Source: Leptospira kobayashii
GTDB lineage: Bacteria; Spirochaetota; Leptospiria; Leptospirales; Leptospiraceae
DNA: 64,000 bases
Direction: 5' to 3'
Assembly (NCBI RefSeq): GCF_003114835.2
Contig: NZ_AP025028.1
Coordinates: 3,921,340 to 3,985,339, forward strand
A model generated the notes under the pieces. That model had not been told where the DNA came from. It was given only the letters and a program-made list of their open reading frames with translations, and made no database searches. The translations under genes were made by a program, and so were the position numbers. Positions 40,041 to 49,072 of the stretch are shown piece after piece. Numbering within the stretch: position 1 is the stretch's first letter; each line of letters starts with the position of its first letter.

Positions 40041-40927
40041 TGTTTTATTCGGAAATTCGAAACAAACAAACGACATTCTCTACTTTGGAAACCGGATCGG
40101 GAGAACCCATCCTCTTTCTGCACGGATTTCCGGATAATAACAAAACCTTTTCTCAAATCATGGAACCGATCGGAAGACAAGGATATCATTGCGTAGCCCC
40201 TGTTATGCGTGGTTATGAGCCGAAAACAATCTCTCATTGGTCGAAACTTCATATCAACGATCTGGTTTTGGATATATTAGGATGGATGGACGATCGGGGC
40301 TGGGATCATGTCCATCTGGTAGGTCATAATTGGGGAGCGGTCATTGCTTATGCCGCGGGTATTTATTATCCGATGCGGATTTCTTCCATTACAGCCATAG
40401 GAGTGCCACTCTTAAAAAACTATCAGGAAACTCTGATCTGGGCACCGCAACAATCCTTTCATTCCTGGTACCTCCTTCTATTTCAAATTCCTTTTCTTGC
40501 GGAACTTACCATTCGTTCCAATCATTTTGCAATGATTGATTACCTTTGGAAAGATTGGTCGCCGGAATTGTTGCCGAATCAGGACCACCTAGCAGAGATT
40601 AAAAATAATTTTCAAAATCCGGGAGTTCTATCTTCGGCTCTTTCTTATTATAGAAACCTCAACGATTTGCTTACGGAATCAGGAAGAGAAAGTATTTTGG
40701 GAATTTTGGATGCGGTTGTTGGAACTCCTACCCAAGTATTGTATGGAGAAGAAGACGGTTGCTTTCATAGAAACTTATTCGAACAATTATTGAAAGATTC
40801 GGACTTTCCCCAAGGTCTGAAAAAAATCGGATTCAAAAATTGCGGACATTTCCTACATTGGGAAGAACCGGAAGCGGTCGTTGAAGAAATTTTATCTTGG
40901 GTTAAAAAAAACAAATATAAATTCTAG
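40040..40927 (+). CDS. Epoxide-hydrolase-like alpha/beta hydrolase
   Basis: 295 aa. LHGFPDNNKTF (oxyanion HGFP motif), DDRGWDHVHLVGHNWGAVIAY with the nucleophile Asn-Trp-Gly in GHNWG instead of the GHDWG of epoxide hydrolases, and NCGHFLHWEEPEAV for the catalytic His. Asn replacing Asp at the nucleophile is unusual and would weaken a classic epoxide hydrolase mechanism. It overlaps the preceding stop by one base (TAATG). Confidence 0.85.
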   Translation: MFYSEIRNKQTTFSTLETGSGEPILFLHGFPDNNKTFSQIMEPIGRQGYHCVAPVMRGYEPKTISHWSKLHINDLVLDILGWMDDRGWDHVHLVGHNWGAVIAYAAGIYYPMRISSITAIGVPLLKNYQETLIWAPQQSFHSWYLLLFQIPFLAELTIRSNHFAMIDYLWKDWSPELLPNQDHLAEIKNNFQNPGVLSSALSYYRNLNDLLTESGRESILGILDAVVGTPTQVLYGEEDGCFHRNLFEQLLKDSDFPQGLKKIGFKNCGHFLHWEEPEAVVEEILSWVKKNKYKF

Positions 40928-40963
40928 AACTCCTGCTCGTCTCATTTTAGCATGGAGTCGAAG

Positions 40964-41173
40964 ATGAATATAAACTTAGGAATACTCGATCGTTTATTAC
41001 GTGCGTTAGTTGGAATTGTAATTGCAGTCGTCTACTTAACCGGCTCCATCCAAGGTTTCACAGCAATTGTTTTTGCCCCCATCGGACTTTATTTGATCAG
41101 CACCGCTGTGGTCGGATTTTGCCCGATCTATTTTCAAAAAAATCTTTCTACCAAAACAAGAAAGCCGGTATGA
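40964..41173 (+). CDS. Small membrane protein, DUF2892-like
   Basis: 69 aa. The sequence ILDRLLRALVGIVIAVVYLTGS then ALYLISTAVVGFCPIYF-like residues (IGLYLISTAVVGFCPIY) is the two-helix pattern of DUF2892 (also found after rhodanese in YgaP). I start at 40964 because GGAG is spaced 6 bases upstream. It overlaps the next gene by four bases. Confidence 0.78.
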   Translation: MNINLGILDRLLRALVGIVIAVVYLTGSIQGFTAIVFAPIGLYLISTAVVGFCPIYFQKNLSTKTRKPV

Positions 41174-41721
41174 TCATTCGGTTCCTTCTCATCCTTTCTT
41201 TTCTGATCTTTGTTAATTGTTCAAAAGAAAACCAGGAAGACAGAAAAGGACAGGCTTTAGAGCTGATGAGCAAAATGCAAAAGGAGCTTTTGACTAATCT
41301 TACGGAATCCATTAAAAACCAAGGTCTGGTTGCTTCAATCTCTCATTGTTCCCGAATATCTCCTAAGTTGGAAAATGAAATCTCCGGAACAAATTGGAAG
41401 ATCAAAAGGATTTCCGAAAAAAACCGAAATCCGAATCACAGCCCGGATGAAATTCAATTGTCCGTCCTAAAACATTGGGAGGAGAAAATTCAAAACAAAT
41501 TCGCTCCCGATACTTTCATTTACAACAATGAAGAGAGATTCTTCGTGATGAAACCCATTTTGATTGCGCCCAATTGTTTGGGTTGCCATGGAATAGAAAA
41601 AGAAATTTTGCCGGAAGTGAAAAAGGAAATTTTAAAAATCTATCCGAACGACAAAGCATTCGGTTATAAAGTAGGCGACTTGCGAGGAGCCTTTATCGCT
41701 GAATATTTCCAAACAAAATAA
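41170..41721 (+). CDS. DUF3365-like c-type haem lipoprotein
   Basis: 183 aa from the ATG in the ATGA overlapping the DUF2892 stop. It has a signal peptide and lipobox (LIFVNC). CLGCHG near residue 137 is a CxxCH c-type haem site. HCSRISPKL and TFIYNNEERFFVMKPILI match the DUF3365 pattern. It is likely an envelope electron carrier or sensor. It ends the six-gene operon and overlaps the convergent methyltransferase gene by 29 bases. Confidence 0.8.
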   Translation: MIIRFLLILSFLIFVNCSKENQEDRKGQALELMSKMQKELLTNLTESIKNQGLVASISHCSRISPKLENEISGTNWKIKRISEKNRNPNHSPDEIQLSVLKHWEEKIQNKFAPDTFIYNNEERFFVMKPILIAPNCLGCHGIEKEILPEVKKEILKIYPNDKAFGYKVGDLRGAFIAEYFQTK

Positions 41722-42844
41722 GCACTTCATAATGTGCTGTTCTAGGAAAAAAGTCCACTAAAACGATTTCTTTGATTTCATAACCAATCTTTTCCAATCC
41801 CATCGCATCTCTCCTTAGAGTGCTCGCATTACAACTGGAATAAATCAGTTTTTTCGGTTTGTACTTTTCCACTTGTTCCAAAAGCAAAGGATTCAATCCT
41901 GCACGAGGAGGATTTACAATCCAAGTAGGATATCCTTTCGGTGCCGGATCTATTTTTTGAGTGTATAGATCTTTCACTTCATATAAGTAATGATCTATTC
42001 CGTTTTTGGAAGCATTCTTCTTTGCAAATTGAATGCTCTTAGGATGGCTTTCGTAACCCATAAGAGATTCGATTTTATCATTCAAACAAATCCCGATAGA
42101 ACCTGACCCGCAAAAAAGCTCCAATACTTTCTCCGAAGTCGATAACCAAGAACCGATTTTATCGATCCATGGCTCAATTAGAAATTGATTGATTTGAAAA
42201 AAACCGTTAGGCGGTGCATAAATGGTTTTCCCTTTGATGAGAAACAAAGTATTCTCTTTCTCGTAAGGAACAACTTTATCCAGAGATATGCGTGCTTGAA
42301 TACTATCCGATTTGGATTTGTGAAATTTTGGATTTAAACTTTGTTTCGGTTTTTTGATTTCGTTCGAGAGAGCTTTCCACTGGAGTTTCGAGTCCAAATT
42401 CAAACATTCTTTTGCTGAAGATTCCACTAAATCATGGGAAAATCTTTCGTAAAAACCGGGTTTGCCATCCACAATCTGCCATTGCACATTATTTCTGTAA
42501 TGTGAAGAAGGGCCCGAGATCAGAGAGATTTGTTTTTTAAAATCTGGAAATAATTCCTTTAGAAGAGAAAGTTTGAGTTCTAACTCTTTTTCATAAGAAA
42601 TATGGCGGTAAGAACATCCGCCGCATTCACCAAACGCTTCGCAATCGATCTTGATTCTTTGGGGAGAAAATTCATGAACTTCCAGAACACGACCGAACCA
42701 TTCCTTTTTCCCATCCTTTTCAATCACCAATTCCACTTCTTCGCCGGGAATTCCTCCCGTTACAAAAACAGGATGACCTTCGTGATGAGACAGAGTATAG
42801 CCACCGTGAGCCCATTTTTCTAATTTTAATCGAATCTTTTTCAT
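41693..42844 (-). CDS. RNA m5U methyltransferase (RlmD/TrmA-type)
   Basis: 383 aa. It has an N-terminal TRAM-like beta part (KLEKWAHGGYTLSHHEGHPVFVTGGIPGEEV), the iron-sulphur Cys (DCEAFGECGGCSYRHISYEKEL), SAM-binding VLELFCGSGSIGICL, VNPPRAGL and the catalytic Cys in IYSSCNASTLRRD. Members methylate U54 of tRNA or U747/U1939 of 23S rRNA; the sequence does not settle which. It diverges from the tRNA operon. Confidence 0.9.
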   Translation of the reverse strand: MKKIRLKLEKWAHGGYTLSHHEGHPVFVTGGIPGEEVELVIEKDGKKEWFGRVLEVHEFSPQRIKIDCEAFGECGGCSYRHISYEKELELKLSLLKELFPDFKKQISLISGPSSHYRNNVQWQIVDGKPGFYERFSHDLVESSAKECLNLDSKLQWKALSNEIKKPKQSLNPKFHKSKSDSIQARISLDKVVPYEKENTLFLIKGKTIYAPPNGFFQINQFLIEPWIDKIGSWLSTSEKVLELFCGSGSIGICLNDKIESLMGYESHPKSIQFAKKNASKNGIDHYLYEVKDLYTQKIDPAPKGYPTWIVNPPRAGLNPLLLEQVEKYKPKKLIYSSCNASTLRRDAMGLEKIGYEIKEIVLVDFFPRTAHYEVLILFGNIQR

Positions 42845-42872
42845 TGGTTTAATCCATGGATTGATAATTCCA

Positions 42873-42900
42873 TTGACACCGCACTCGTATTTACCATAAC
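42873..42900 (+). promoter_or_regulatory. Predicted promoter of the tRNA-dnaX operon
   Basis: A perfect TTGACA (42873-42878), a 16-base spacer and CATAAC (42895-42900, 4 of 6 to TATAAT), ending 14 bases before tRNA-Ser(TGA). It is the strongest -35 box I found in the window. Confidence 0.6.
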
Positions 42901-42914
42901 GGATAGGTACTACT

Positions 42915-42998
<84 letters not shown>

Positions 42999-43009
42999 AC
43001 AGTACAAAT

Positions 43010-43097
<88 letters not shown>

Positions 43098-43111
43098 ATA
43101 TACTAACCCAG

Positions 43112-43540
43112 ATGTCACCCCGGATCAAAGAAATACTAGATCGACTTACCAAGTTTCTCAAAACGGAAGAGGCGAAACTCCTCTTTGCCGCTTTGCCTTT
43201 GTATTTTTCCTGGGTTCCTATTTTGAGTTTTAACGATCGGATTTTAAAAATCCGCCATTTGTGCCTTTATTCAGCAATTAACACCGGTTTATTTTTTGCA
43301 TTGCTATTCGCGGCTCAGATTTTATCCTTTCTTCCCTTCGTAGGATCTTTTTTATCTAATTTTGTGCATCTCGTATCCATTCTACTTTATCTTGGATTGT
43401 CGGGATTTTTGATTTACTCTCTCCGCTTGAAAAAAACCATTGATATACCCATTCTTTCAGACTGGGAAAAAAAGCTTTCGAGCTTATTTGCGCCCATAGC
43501 TCAATTGGATAGAGTATCTGACTACGGATCAGAAGGTTAG
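43112..43540 (+). CDS. Hypothetical membrane protein whose 3' end overlaps tRNA-Arg
   Basis: 142 aa. Three hydrophobic segments (about residues 20-110) and a Tic20/DUF4870-like rhythm. It begins 14 bases after tRNA-Ser(GCT) without a clear ribosome-binding site. Its last 16 or so codons (APIAQLDRVSDYGSEG) are simply the translated tRNA-Arg gene, a tail familiar from ORFs reading into tRNA genes elsewhere. The real product may have this tail; no stop occurs before it. The family is uncertain. Confidence 0.6.
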   Translation: MSPRIKEILDRLTKFLKTEEAKLLFAALPLYFSWVPILSFNDRILKIRHLCLYSAINTGLFFALLFAAQILSFLPFVGSFLSNFVHLVSILLYLGLSGFLIYSLRLKKTIDIPILSDWEKKLSSLFAPIAQLDRVSDYGSEG

Positions 43541-43563
43541 AGGTTCAAGTCCTCTTGGGCGCA
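43490..43563 (+). tRNA. tRNA-Arg (anticodon ACG)
   Basis: 74 bases with acceptor GCGCCCA pairing with TGGGCGC, A as discriminator. Loop CTACGGA gives anticodon ACG; A34 is normally edited to inosine by TadA to read CGU, CGC and CGA. The T arm AGAGGTTCAAGTCCTCT is present; CCA is not encoded. It overlaps the end of the membrane-protein gene and is immediately followed by the tadA frame. Confidence 0.95.
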
Positions 43564-43584
43564 CGAGTTTTTTTCGATTCGTTT

Positions 43585-44007
43585 TTGCATCGCTGGTTTG
43601 AAATCAGAAAAAACTTCCCGAACGAAATACCTTCCTTCACACAAATCTATTCCGAAACAAACAACGAAGTTATCTCCGAGTCTTTCAATCATGTAGAATC
43701 GGAAAGAAATGCTACCCTTCATAGCGAAATCATCGCGATCGAAGCCGCAGTCAAAAAGCTAAACGAGAAATATCTAACTGATGCCGTCTTGATCACTGCT
43801 CTGGAACCTTGTTTGCAATGTGCCGGAGCTATACTCCGTGTTAAATTACCGAAAGTATATTACCTTCTACCTGCAAAACCGGGTGAAGGAATCTCTTCTT
43901 ACTCGACAGAATCCATTTATCTGCTGAATCATTTCCCGACCATCCGGTTGATTGAAAATTCTGCGATAAAAAATGAATTTCGGGAATTTTTCAAAGAGAA
44001 AAGGTAG
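43585..44007 (+). CDS. tadA: tRNA-specific adenosine deaminase-like protein
   Basis: 140 aa if TTG 43585 is the start; the frame is open further up into the tRNA (TTG 43555), so the start is uncertain. Zinc motifs HSE (HSEIIAIEAA) and PCLQC (EPCLQCAGAIL) are those of TadA-type deaminases, with HSE in place of HAE. TadA converts A34 of tRNA-Arg(ACG) to inosine, and that tRNA gene ends 21 bases upstream. The N-terminal half is diverged from E. coli TadA, so a relative with another substrate is possible. No Shine-Dalgarno is seen. Confidence 0.8.
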   Translation: MHRWFEIRKNFPNEIPSFTQIYSETNNEVISESFNHVESERNATLHSEIIAIEAAVKKLNEKYLTDAVLITALEPCLQCAGAILRVKLPKVYYLLPAKPGEGISSYSTESIYLLNHFPTIRLIENSAIKNEFREFFKEKR

Positions 44008-44052
44008 AATTCTATTGACCATTTCTTTTTATGGAAGTTCGTAGAATCCATT

Positions 44053-44137
<85 letters not shown>

Positions 44138-44148
44138 ATGGTTCCTAA

Positions 44149-45630
44149 ATGAACGAAAACCACCAAGTCCTATTCCGCAAATATCGCCCTCAGTTCTTTA
44201 AAGACGTAATTTACCAAGACCTGGCTGTAGGGTCCCTTCAAAACGCATTCAAGACTAAAAAAATCGGTCATGCCTATATCTTTATCGGACCTCGTGGGGT
44301 CGGAAAGACCACAATCGCTCGCATTCTTGCCAAACGTTTGAATTGCGAAAATCCGGACGGAGTTGAACCATGTAACAAATGTTTATCTTGCATGGAGATT
44401 ACAAAAGGGAATTCCAACGATGTAATGGAAATTGATGCCGCTTCCAACAGCGGTGTGGATAATATTCGCGACTTGCGTGAAAATGTGAAATTCAACGCAA
44501 TGGGCGGAAGATATAGAGTTTATATTTTAGATGAGGTTCATATGCTCAGCAGTGCCGCATTCAATGCACTTCTGAAAACTTTGGAAGAACCTCCTCCTCA
44601 TGTGGTCTTTATCCTAGCTACAACGGAATATCACAAAATCCCGGAAACCATTCTCTCCCGTTGCCAGGATTTTCATTTTAGAAAAGTACCTGTTGCCGTA
44701 CTCCAACAGTATGTAGAAACACTTTGTGTTAAGGAAAATTTCAAATTCGACTCCGAAGGTCTTTTCTGGATTGCTAAGAAAGGAGACGGTTCCGTTAGAG
44801 ATACTCTTTCCTTTATGGAACAAGCAGTTGTTTTCACCGATGGCAATCTAACAGGTGCAAAACTAAGAAAGATGATCGGTTATCATGGAATTGATACTTT
44901 CATCGAACTTTTAGAGGATATTTTAGATCCCGCTCGTTCCGCTAAAATTTTTGAAAAGTTGGAGACATTCTTTCAAGAAGGAATGGATCTGATCAAATTC
45001 ACTTGGGACTTTCTCGAATTTTTAAATTCTCTTTTACTCATAAAAGACAATCTTGCGGATCGGGAGTCTTTGAATATTCCCGTGGAAGATTTGCAAAAAC
45101 TTAAGCTTCAATTCAGGGAATTGGATCGTGAAGTTCTGATCTTACTCGCTGAAAATCTATTTCTCATTCATGAAAAAATGAATCAGATGAAACTTCGTAG
45201 CTCTTACGAAGTGAAAGTTTATCTCGAGATTCAATTTAGAAAATTAATCCTCGAAAGGGAAAAGCCGTCTGTTTCGGGACTGCTTGCAAAACTATCGGAT
45301 CTAACGAAACAGATCCAATCCGATATCGGAAACCTTTCGGAAGCCGGAGATAAAGAAACAGAAGTAAAAAAACCTGTCATTCCCGAAGCCAAAAGACCAA
45401 CCGCTCAGATTCCAACGAATGTAAACAAACCTACTGCAACTACTTCGGCAGCTCTCGATGAAAAACCTTCACCTCCCAGACAGGAAACTCCGAAGGAAAC
45501 TGTGACAAGTTCTACACCGGATACGGAAACAAAACCGAAATCTTCTGCTGACCCGAATGAAATGGAAAAATTACTCAAAGAAAAATTTGCCGGTATGGAA
45601 GTCGATCCCGGCCAATTTAAAAATTTATAG
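44149..45630 (+). CDS. dnaX: DNA polymerase III subunit gamma/tau
   Basis: 493 aa clamp-loader ATPase. [19 protein letters not shown] (Walker A), zinc Cys in [18 protein letters not shown] (Walker B), TLEEPPPHV and ILSRCQDF (SRC motif) are present. A short Pro/Thr/Lys-rich C-terminus (residues 400-480) takes the place of a long tau tail. The ATG at 44149 lies 12 bases after tRNA-Ser(GGA), with no Shine-Dalgarno. The order dnaX-ybaB-recR is conserved in bacteria. Confidence 0.97.
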   Translation: MNENHQVLFRKYRPQFFKDVIYQDLAVGSLQNAFKTKKIGHAYIFIGPRGVGKTTIARILAKRLNCENPDGVEPCNKCLSCMEITKGNSNDVMEIDAASNSGVDNIRDLRENVKFNAMGGRYRVYILDEVHMLSSAAFNALLKTLEEPPPHVVFILATTEYHKIPETILSRCQDFHFRKVPVAVLQQYVETLCVKENFKFDSEGLFWIAKKGDGSVRDTLSFMEQAVVFTDGNLTGAKLRKMIGYHGIDTFIELLEDILDPARSAKIFEKLETFFQEGMDLIKFTWDFLEFLNSLLLIKDNLADRESLNIPVEDLQKLKLQFRELDREVLILLAENLFLIHEKMNQMKLRSSYEVKVYLEIQFRKLILEREKPSVSGLLAKLSDLTKQIQSDIGNLSEAGDKETEVKKPVIPEAKRPTAQIPTNVNKPTATTSAALDEKPSPPRQETPKETVTSSTPDTETKPKSSADPNEMEKLLKEKFAGMEVDPGQFKNL

Positions 45631-45648
45631 ATCTAATAGATAGGCGCC

Positions 45649-46020
45649 ATGGGAATATTTGATCAAGTCAAACAAATGAAAGAAGCATTTTCTCAATTGG
45701 GAAATATGCAAGAGAAACAAGCTGAATTGCAAAAACGTTTGTCCGGAATCCGCGTCACTGCCTCAGCAGGAGCCGGTATGGTGGAAATCACCGCGACTGC
45801 CGACGGAATCATCACTGATTTGAAGATCAATCCCATCATGTTCAATGCAGACGATGCAAAGATGTTGGAAGACCTAATTATCTCCGCCACTAACGAAGTG
45901 CTTCGCAAATCGAAGGATGTGATGGCTCATGAAGTAAAAAATGTTTTGGGTTTCAATCCAAAAGATATTGAAGCAATGATGAATCAGATGAATCCACCCG
46001 GAGGAAATCCTTCTGTCTGA
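45649..46020 (+). CDS. ybaB: YbaB/EbfC nucleoid-associated protein
   Basis: 123 aa. [33 protein letters not shown], then [18 protein letters not shown] and DLKINPIMF match YbaB/EbfC, a small dimeric DNA-binding protein. It lies between dnaX and recR as in many bacteria. Its 3' end carries a GGAGG Shine-Dalgarno that serves recR. Confidence 0.95.
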   Translation: MGIFDQVKQMKEAFSQLGNMQEKQAELQKRLSGIRVTASAGAGMVEITATADGIITDLKINPIMFNADDAKMLEDLIISATNEVLRKSKDVMAHEVKNVLGFNPKDIEAMMNQMNPPGGNPSV

Positions 46021-46606
46021 AAATCAATTCCAGAAACTAGTTTCTTCCTTTTCCATCTTACCCGGGATCGGAAAAAAAAGTGCCACCCGTATCGGATTTC
46101 ACGTCCTTCGGATGGAAGACTCCACATTCCAGTCCTGGTTGAACGGATTAAAGGAAGCGCGGGAAAGATTGCATTTTTGCCAAATCTGCGGTGGTTTAAC
46201 GGAAGAAACAATTTGCGATATCTGCGATTCACCTAAGAGAGACAAGGCGATTCTATGTGTTGTAGAGCAGCCCGAAGATATTTTTTTCATAGAAAATACA
46301 AAGGAATTTTTCGGAACATACCATGTTCTGAACGGTTCCATTTCCCCTTTGGATGGAATCGGTCCGGATCAACTCAGAATCAGACCTCTTATGGAAAGAC
46401 TGGAAGAATCTGCAATCAAAGAAGTCCTGGTCGCCACCAACCCTACGTTAGAGGGAGATGCGACCGCTTCCTATTTATCGCATTTGATCAAAGAAAGAGA
46501 TATCAAAGTAACTAGAATTGCTCATGGGATCACAATCGGTGGAACGATCGAATATTCGGACCAATACACTCTTGGAAAAGCGATCAAGTCCAGATTGACT
46601 CTTTAA
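46013..46606 (+). CDS. recR: Recombination protein RecR, with apparent CTG start
   Basis: 197 aa if the start is CTG 46013, close to the family's usual 198 or so. RecR works with RecF and RecO in gap repair. The first ATG (46112) would remove the needed N-terminal helix-hairpin-helix [17 protein letters not shown], which is encoded upstream in the same frame. Upstream the frame has no ATG, GTG or TTG before the stop at 45989; CTG 46013 gives MSENQFQKL and has GGAGG 8 bases upstream. The zinc finger CQICGG...CDIC and [15 protein letters not shown] sequences are present. Confidence 0.93.
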   Translation: MSENQFQKLVSSFSILPGIGKKSATRIGFHVLRMEDSTFQSWLNGLKEARERLHFCQICGGLTEETICDICDSPKRDKAILCVVEQPEDIFFIENTKEFFGTYHVLNGSISPLDGIGPDQLRIRPLMERLEESAIKEVLVATNPTLEGDATASYLSHLIKERDIKVTRIAHGITIGGTIEYSDQYTLGKAIKSRLTL

Positions 46607-46617
46607 AATTTGGATTG

Positions 46618-48156
46618 TTAAAATCTATGTTCGAATGTAACGAATGCTTCTCTAAGAACTCTACCGTATTTCGAATCCAATAGCACAAAAAGCGCATCTC
46701 CGGCAACATAATAGCCCGATCTGAATATAATTTGAAAATCAGATGTCACATTATAACGAACATTCAGGTTGTATTCCATTCCCATATAAGTGGAAGTTTT
46801 GTAACCGGCCCATTCGTTAAATTCCCGATTGATTTTAATCTCGGGAGATTTTGTAGCCCAAAGTTGATAGTAACCTAAAGTGAATTGATAGGGACCGAAG
46901 GCGATGATGTTTGTAAAAAAACCATACTCATTCAAACCGGAAAAACTGGAACCGTTGAACAACGCATAACCACCCGTAAAGTCGGTAGCGATGTTGGAAA
47001 TGGAAAATCCCGGTGCCAAAGTTCTATACCCGTTTCCTTTCAGATTTGCTTCTTCTCCATTTTTATCATAACCGGGTCTTCCGGTTGTTCCCAATGCAAT
47101 TAGGTTGAAATTCAAAGATTCGTTCCATCTATAAGTGAATTGAAAATCATACATACCGCCCTTTATGGCATGCCTTCTTGTGGTATTATAATATGTGACT
47201 TGATTTTCATCCACAAGAGGTGTGAGCTTTTTCACAATACCCGCGTTATAGATTCCATGAACTACAAAAGAGAAAGTTTGAAAATTGAATTCGTTATGAA
47301 AACCATGCCAGAACAAACGTGAAGTCTCGCTATCCGTTTTGTCGTTATCATCCAGATAGTAACTGTAGATTTCATTTCTTACATTTCGAAAATACTCGAT
47401 GCGCATCTTATTATAAAAAATGTTTGAGCTTTGATAGTTCTTGTCCGCAAATCCGTTCTTATCCACATCCAAAAAACTTTGGTCTTTTGCTCTTAAAACT
47501 CCACCCTCCCAGGAAAGTCTGAGAAATTGAAAATTTTTCAACACACTCACACCGGTTCCCGTAGAAAATAAAACTCTACCTTGCGCACTGGAAAACAATT
47601 GTTGCCCCACTTTAATGAATAAGGCCGATTCAGGAATTCTGAAATTGAGATATAAAAAGTTTGTTTGAACGTTTACCGCAGAAGTCCTTCCTCTCTCTCC
47701 TCCGGAACCGGGACCGATGACTCCGGGATCAAATCCATCAGGACCAGTCGAACGAAGTCCTTTCCCCCCAAAAGGAATATCTCCTACTTGCATCCCCCAA
47801 ATCCCCTCTACATATTTTCCCGTAGAAAAACTCATATTATAAAGGAATCGAGTATCATAATAGCTTACATCTTCTTTACGGGGTGTTAGTTGAGACGGTT
47901 GCCCTAACTTTCTTCTTTCCAAATCCTGTGAAATTGCAGTCGCATCCGATTGGACCCGATCATTGTATTCTTTTTCAGGATCCTTTACGGGTGTAACCGG
48001 CGTTGTCCTACTCAAGAGAACGTCTCTTCCCACGTTCGTAGCCCTTACGCGAAAGGATCCGTTGAAGTTCAAAGAAGTTTTCTGAGACTCCTCCTCTTGG
48101 GCCCACAATCCGGAGCTAAATAGAATGAATACAAAGAATAAAAACGGTTTTTTCAT
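46618..48156 (-). CDS. Predicted outer-membrane beta-barrel protein (porin-like, alginate-export-like)
   Basis: 512 aa with signal peptide (FLFFVFILFSSGLWAQ). The mature part has many amphipathic strands, such as GSFRVRATNVG, ALFIKVGQQLFSSAQG, and a typical C-terminal strand VTFEHRF ending in Phe. The plan resembles alginate-export-type porins, but this is not certain. It is next to the frameshifted solute-binding protein (6 bases), perhaps once an uptake pair. Confidence 0.75.
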   Translation of the reverse strand: MKKPFLFFVFILFSSGLWAQEEESQKTSLNFNGSFRVRATNVGRDVLLSRTTPVTPVKDPEKEYNDRVQSDATAISQDLERRKLGQPSQLTPRKEDVSYYDTRFLYNMSFSTGKYVEGIWGMQVGDIPFGGKGLRSTGPDGFDPGVIGPGSGGERGRTSAVNVQTNFLYLNFRIPESALFIKVGQQLFSSAQGRVLFSTGTGVSVLKNFQFLRLSWEGGVLRAKDQSFLDVDKNGFADKNYQSSNIFYNKMRIEYFRNVRNEIYSYYLDDNDKTDSETSRLFWHGFHNEFNFQTFSFVVHGIYNAGIVKKLTPLVDENQVTYYNTTRRHAIKGGMYDFQFTYRWNESLNFNLIALGTTGRPGYDKNGEEANLKGNGYRTLAPGFSISNIATDFTGGYALFNGSSFSGLNEYGFFTNIIAFGPYQFTLGYYQLWATKSPEIKINREFNEWAGYKTSTYMGMEYNLNVRYNVTSDFQIIFRSGYYVAGDALFVLLDSKYGRVLREAFVTFEHRF

Positions 48157-48162
48157 CTTCGG

Positions 48163-49028
48163 TTATTCTTGTTTAACCCACTGATTCGATTTGAAATACT
48201 TGCTAACCAATTTTTGCATTCTACCAGTTCGTTTGTATTCTTTGATAAAAAAGTTCAAATGATAGATAAACTCCAAATCTTTCTTAGCCACAGCCATACT
48301 GATATGATCTTCTTGAACCACTCCTAAAATAGGAAGGTAGGATGCGCGAAGTGAAGGTTCTTTTTGCAATAAAGCCTGTATGTAAAAAGAATCCGCTACG
48401 AAACAATTCACATTGTTTTTCTTTAACTCATTTAACGCGGCTTCGCTGGTGAAATAAGAATATACCTGTGCTTTTGGAAATGTTTCCTTTAAATAATGAT
48501 GATTGGAACTATTTGATAAGACCGAATAAGATATACCGGCAACGTTTTGCAAATCACCCAAATTTCGAAAAAGTTGCACGGTTACGATCTGTCCTTCCGG
48601 TTCCGCGGTAAACTGGAACGACTGACCAAACCGGCCGGAGTGGATATCAAATATGGATCGGTAAAATAAACATCTTTGAATCGGGCTATGGATGAAGACA
48701 ACCCTGCAAGAGCAATCTGAGTATCTCCTTTTTCCAAAGTGCGGGCATGTTGATCAAAAGTTCGTAACGGAATGATACGCAAGTCCACATCTAAAAACTT
48801 AGCATATTCTTGAGCTAGCTCGACATCCAAGCCCGGGAAATCCGGCAATGGATTTTCAATATAGAAAGGATCGTAAAACTCATTCACGGAAACCGTAAGG
48901 AGTTTCGTTTTTTTTATTTTATCTAATGTTGGACTTGTTTGGGAAAAAACAGGAAAACTGAATAACAGAATAAGCGAAACTAACATCGTTTTTTCGCTTG
49001 CTAAGTATTTGAAATTCGCAAAAACCAC
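48163..49028 (-). pseudogene. Frameshifted family 3 solute-binding protein
   Basis: Two adjacent minus-strand frames make one bacterial extracellular solute-binding protein family 3. The first (49028-48582) has a signal peptide, KLLTVSVNEFYDPF, LPDFPGLDVELAQEYAKFL and the segment FDQHARTLEKGDTQIALAG, then goes out of frame at SRSSLPRN and stops. The second continues the fold through LGDLQNVAGISYSVLSNSSNHHYL. A one-base deletion near 48605 accounts for both: shifting there restores LP-x-EPEGQIVTVQLFRN. GTG 49028 or ATG 48986 could be the start. It is a pseudogene or a sequencing error. Confidence 0.8.
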
Positions 49029-49072
49029 TGTCCTTGATTCCCTTTTAAATTGAAAAAGGAATCAAGGAAAAA

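Noticed and set aside
44015..44047. Possible separate promoter (TTGACC ... TAGAAT) before tRNA-Ser(GGA)
   Set aside because: The spacer would be 21 bases, too long for a sigma70 promoter; not listed as a feature.
46112..46606. Short recR starting at the first ATG
   Set aside because: It would lack the helix-hairpin-helix that is encoded in frame just upstream.
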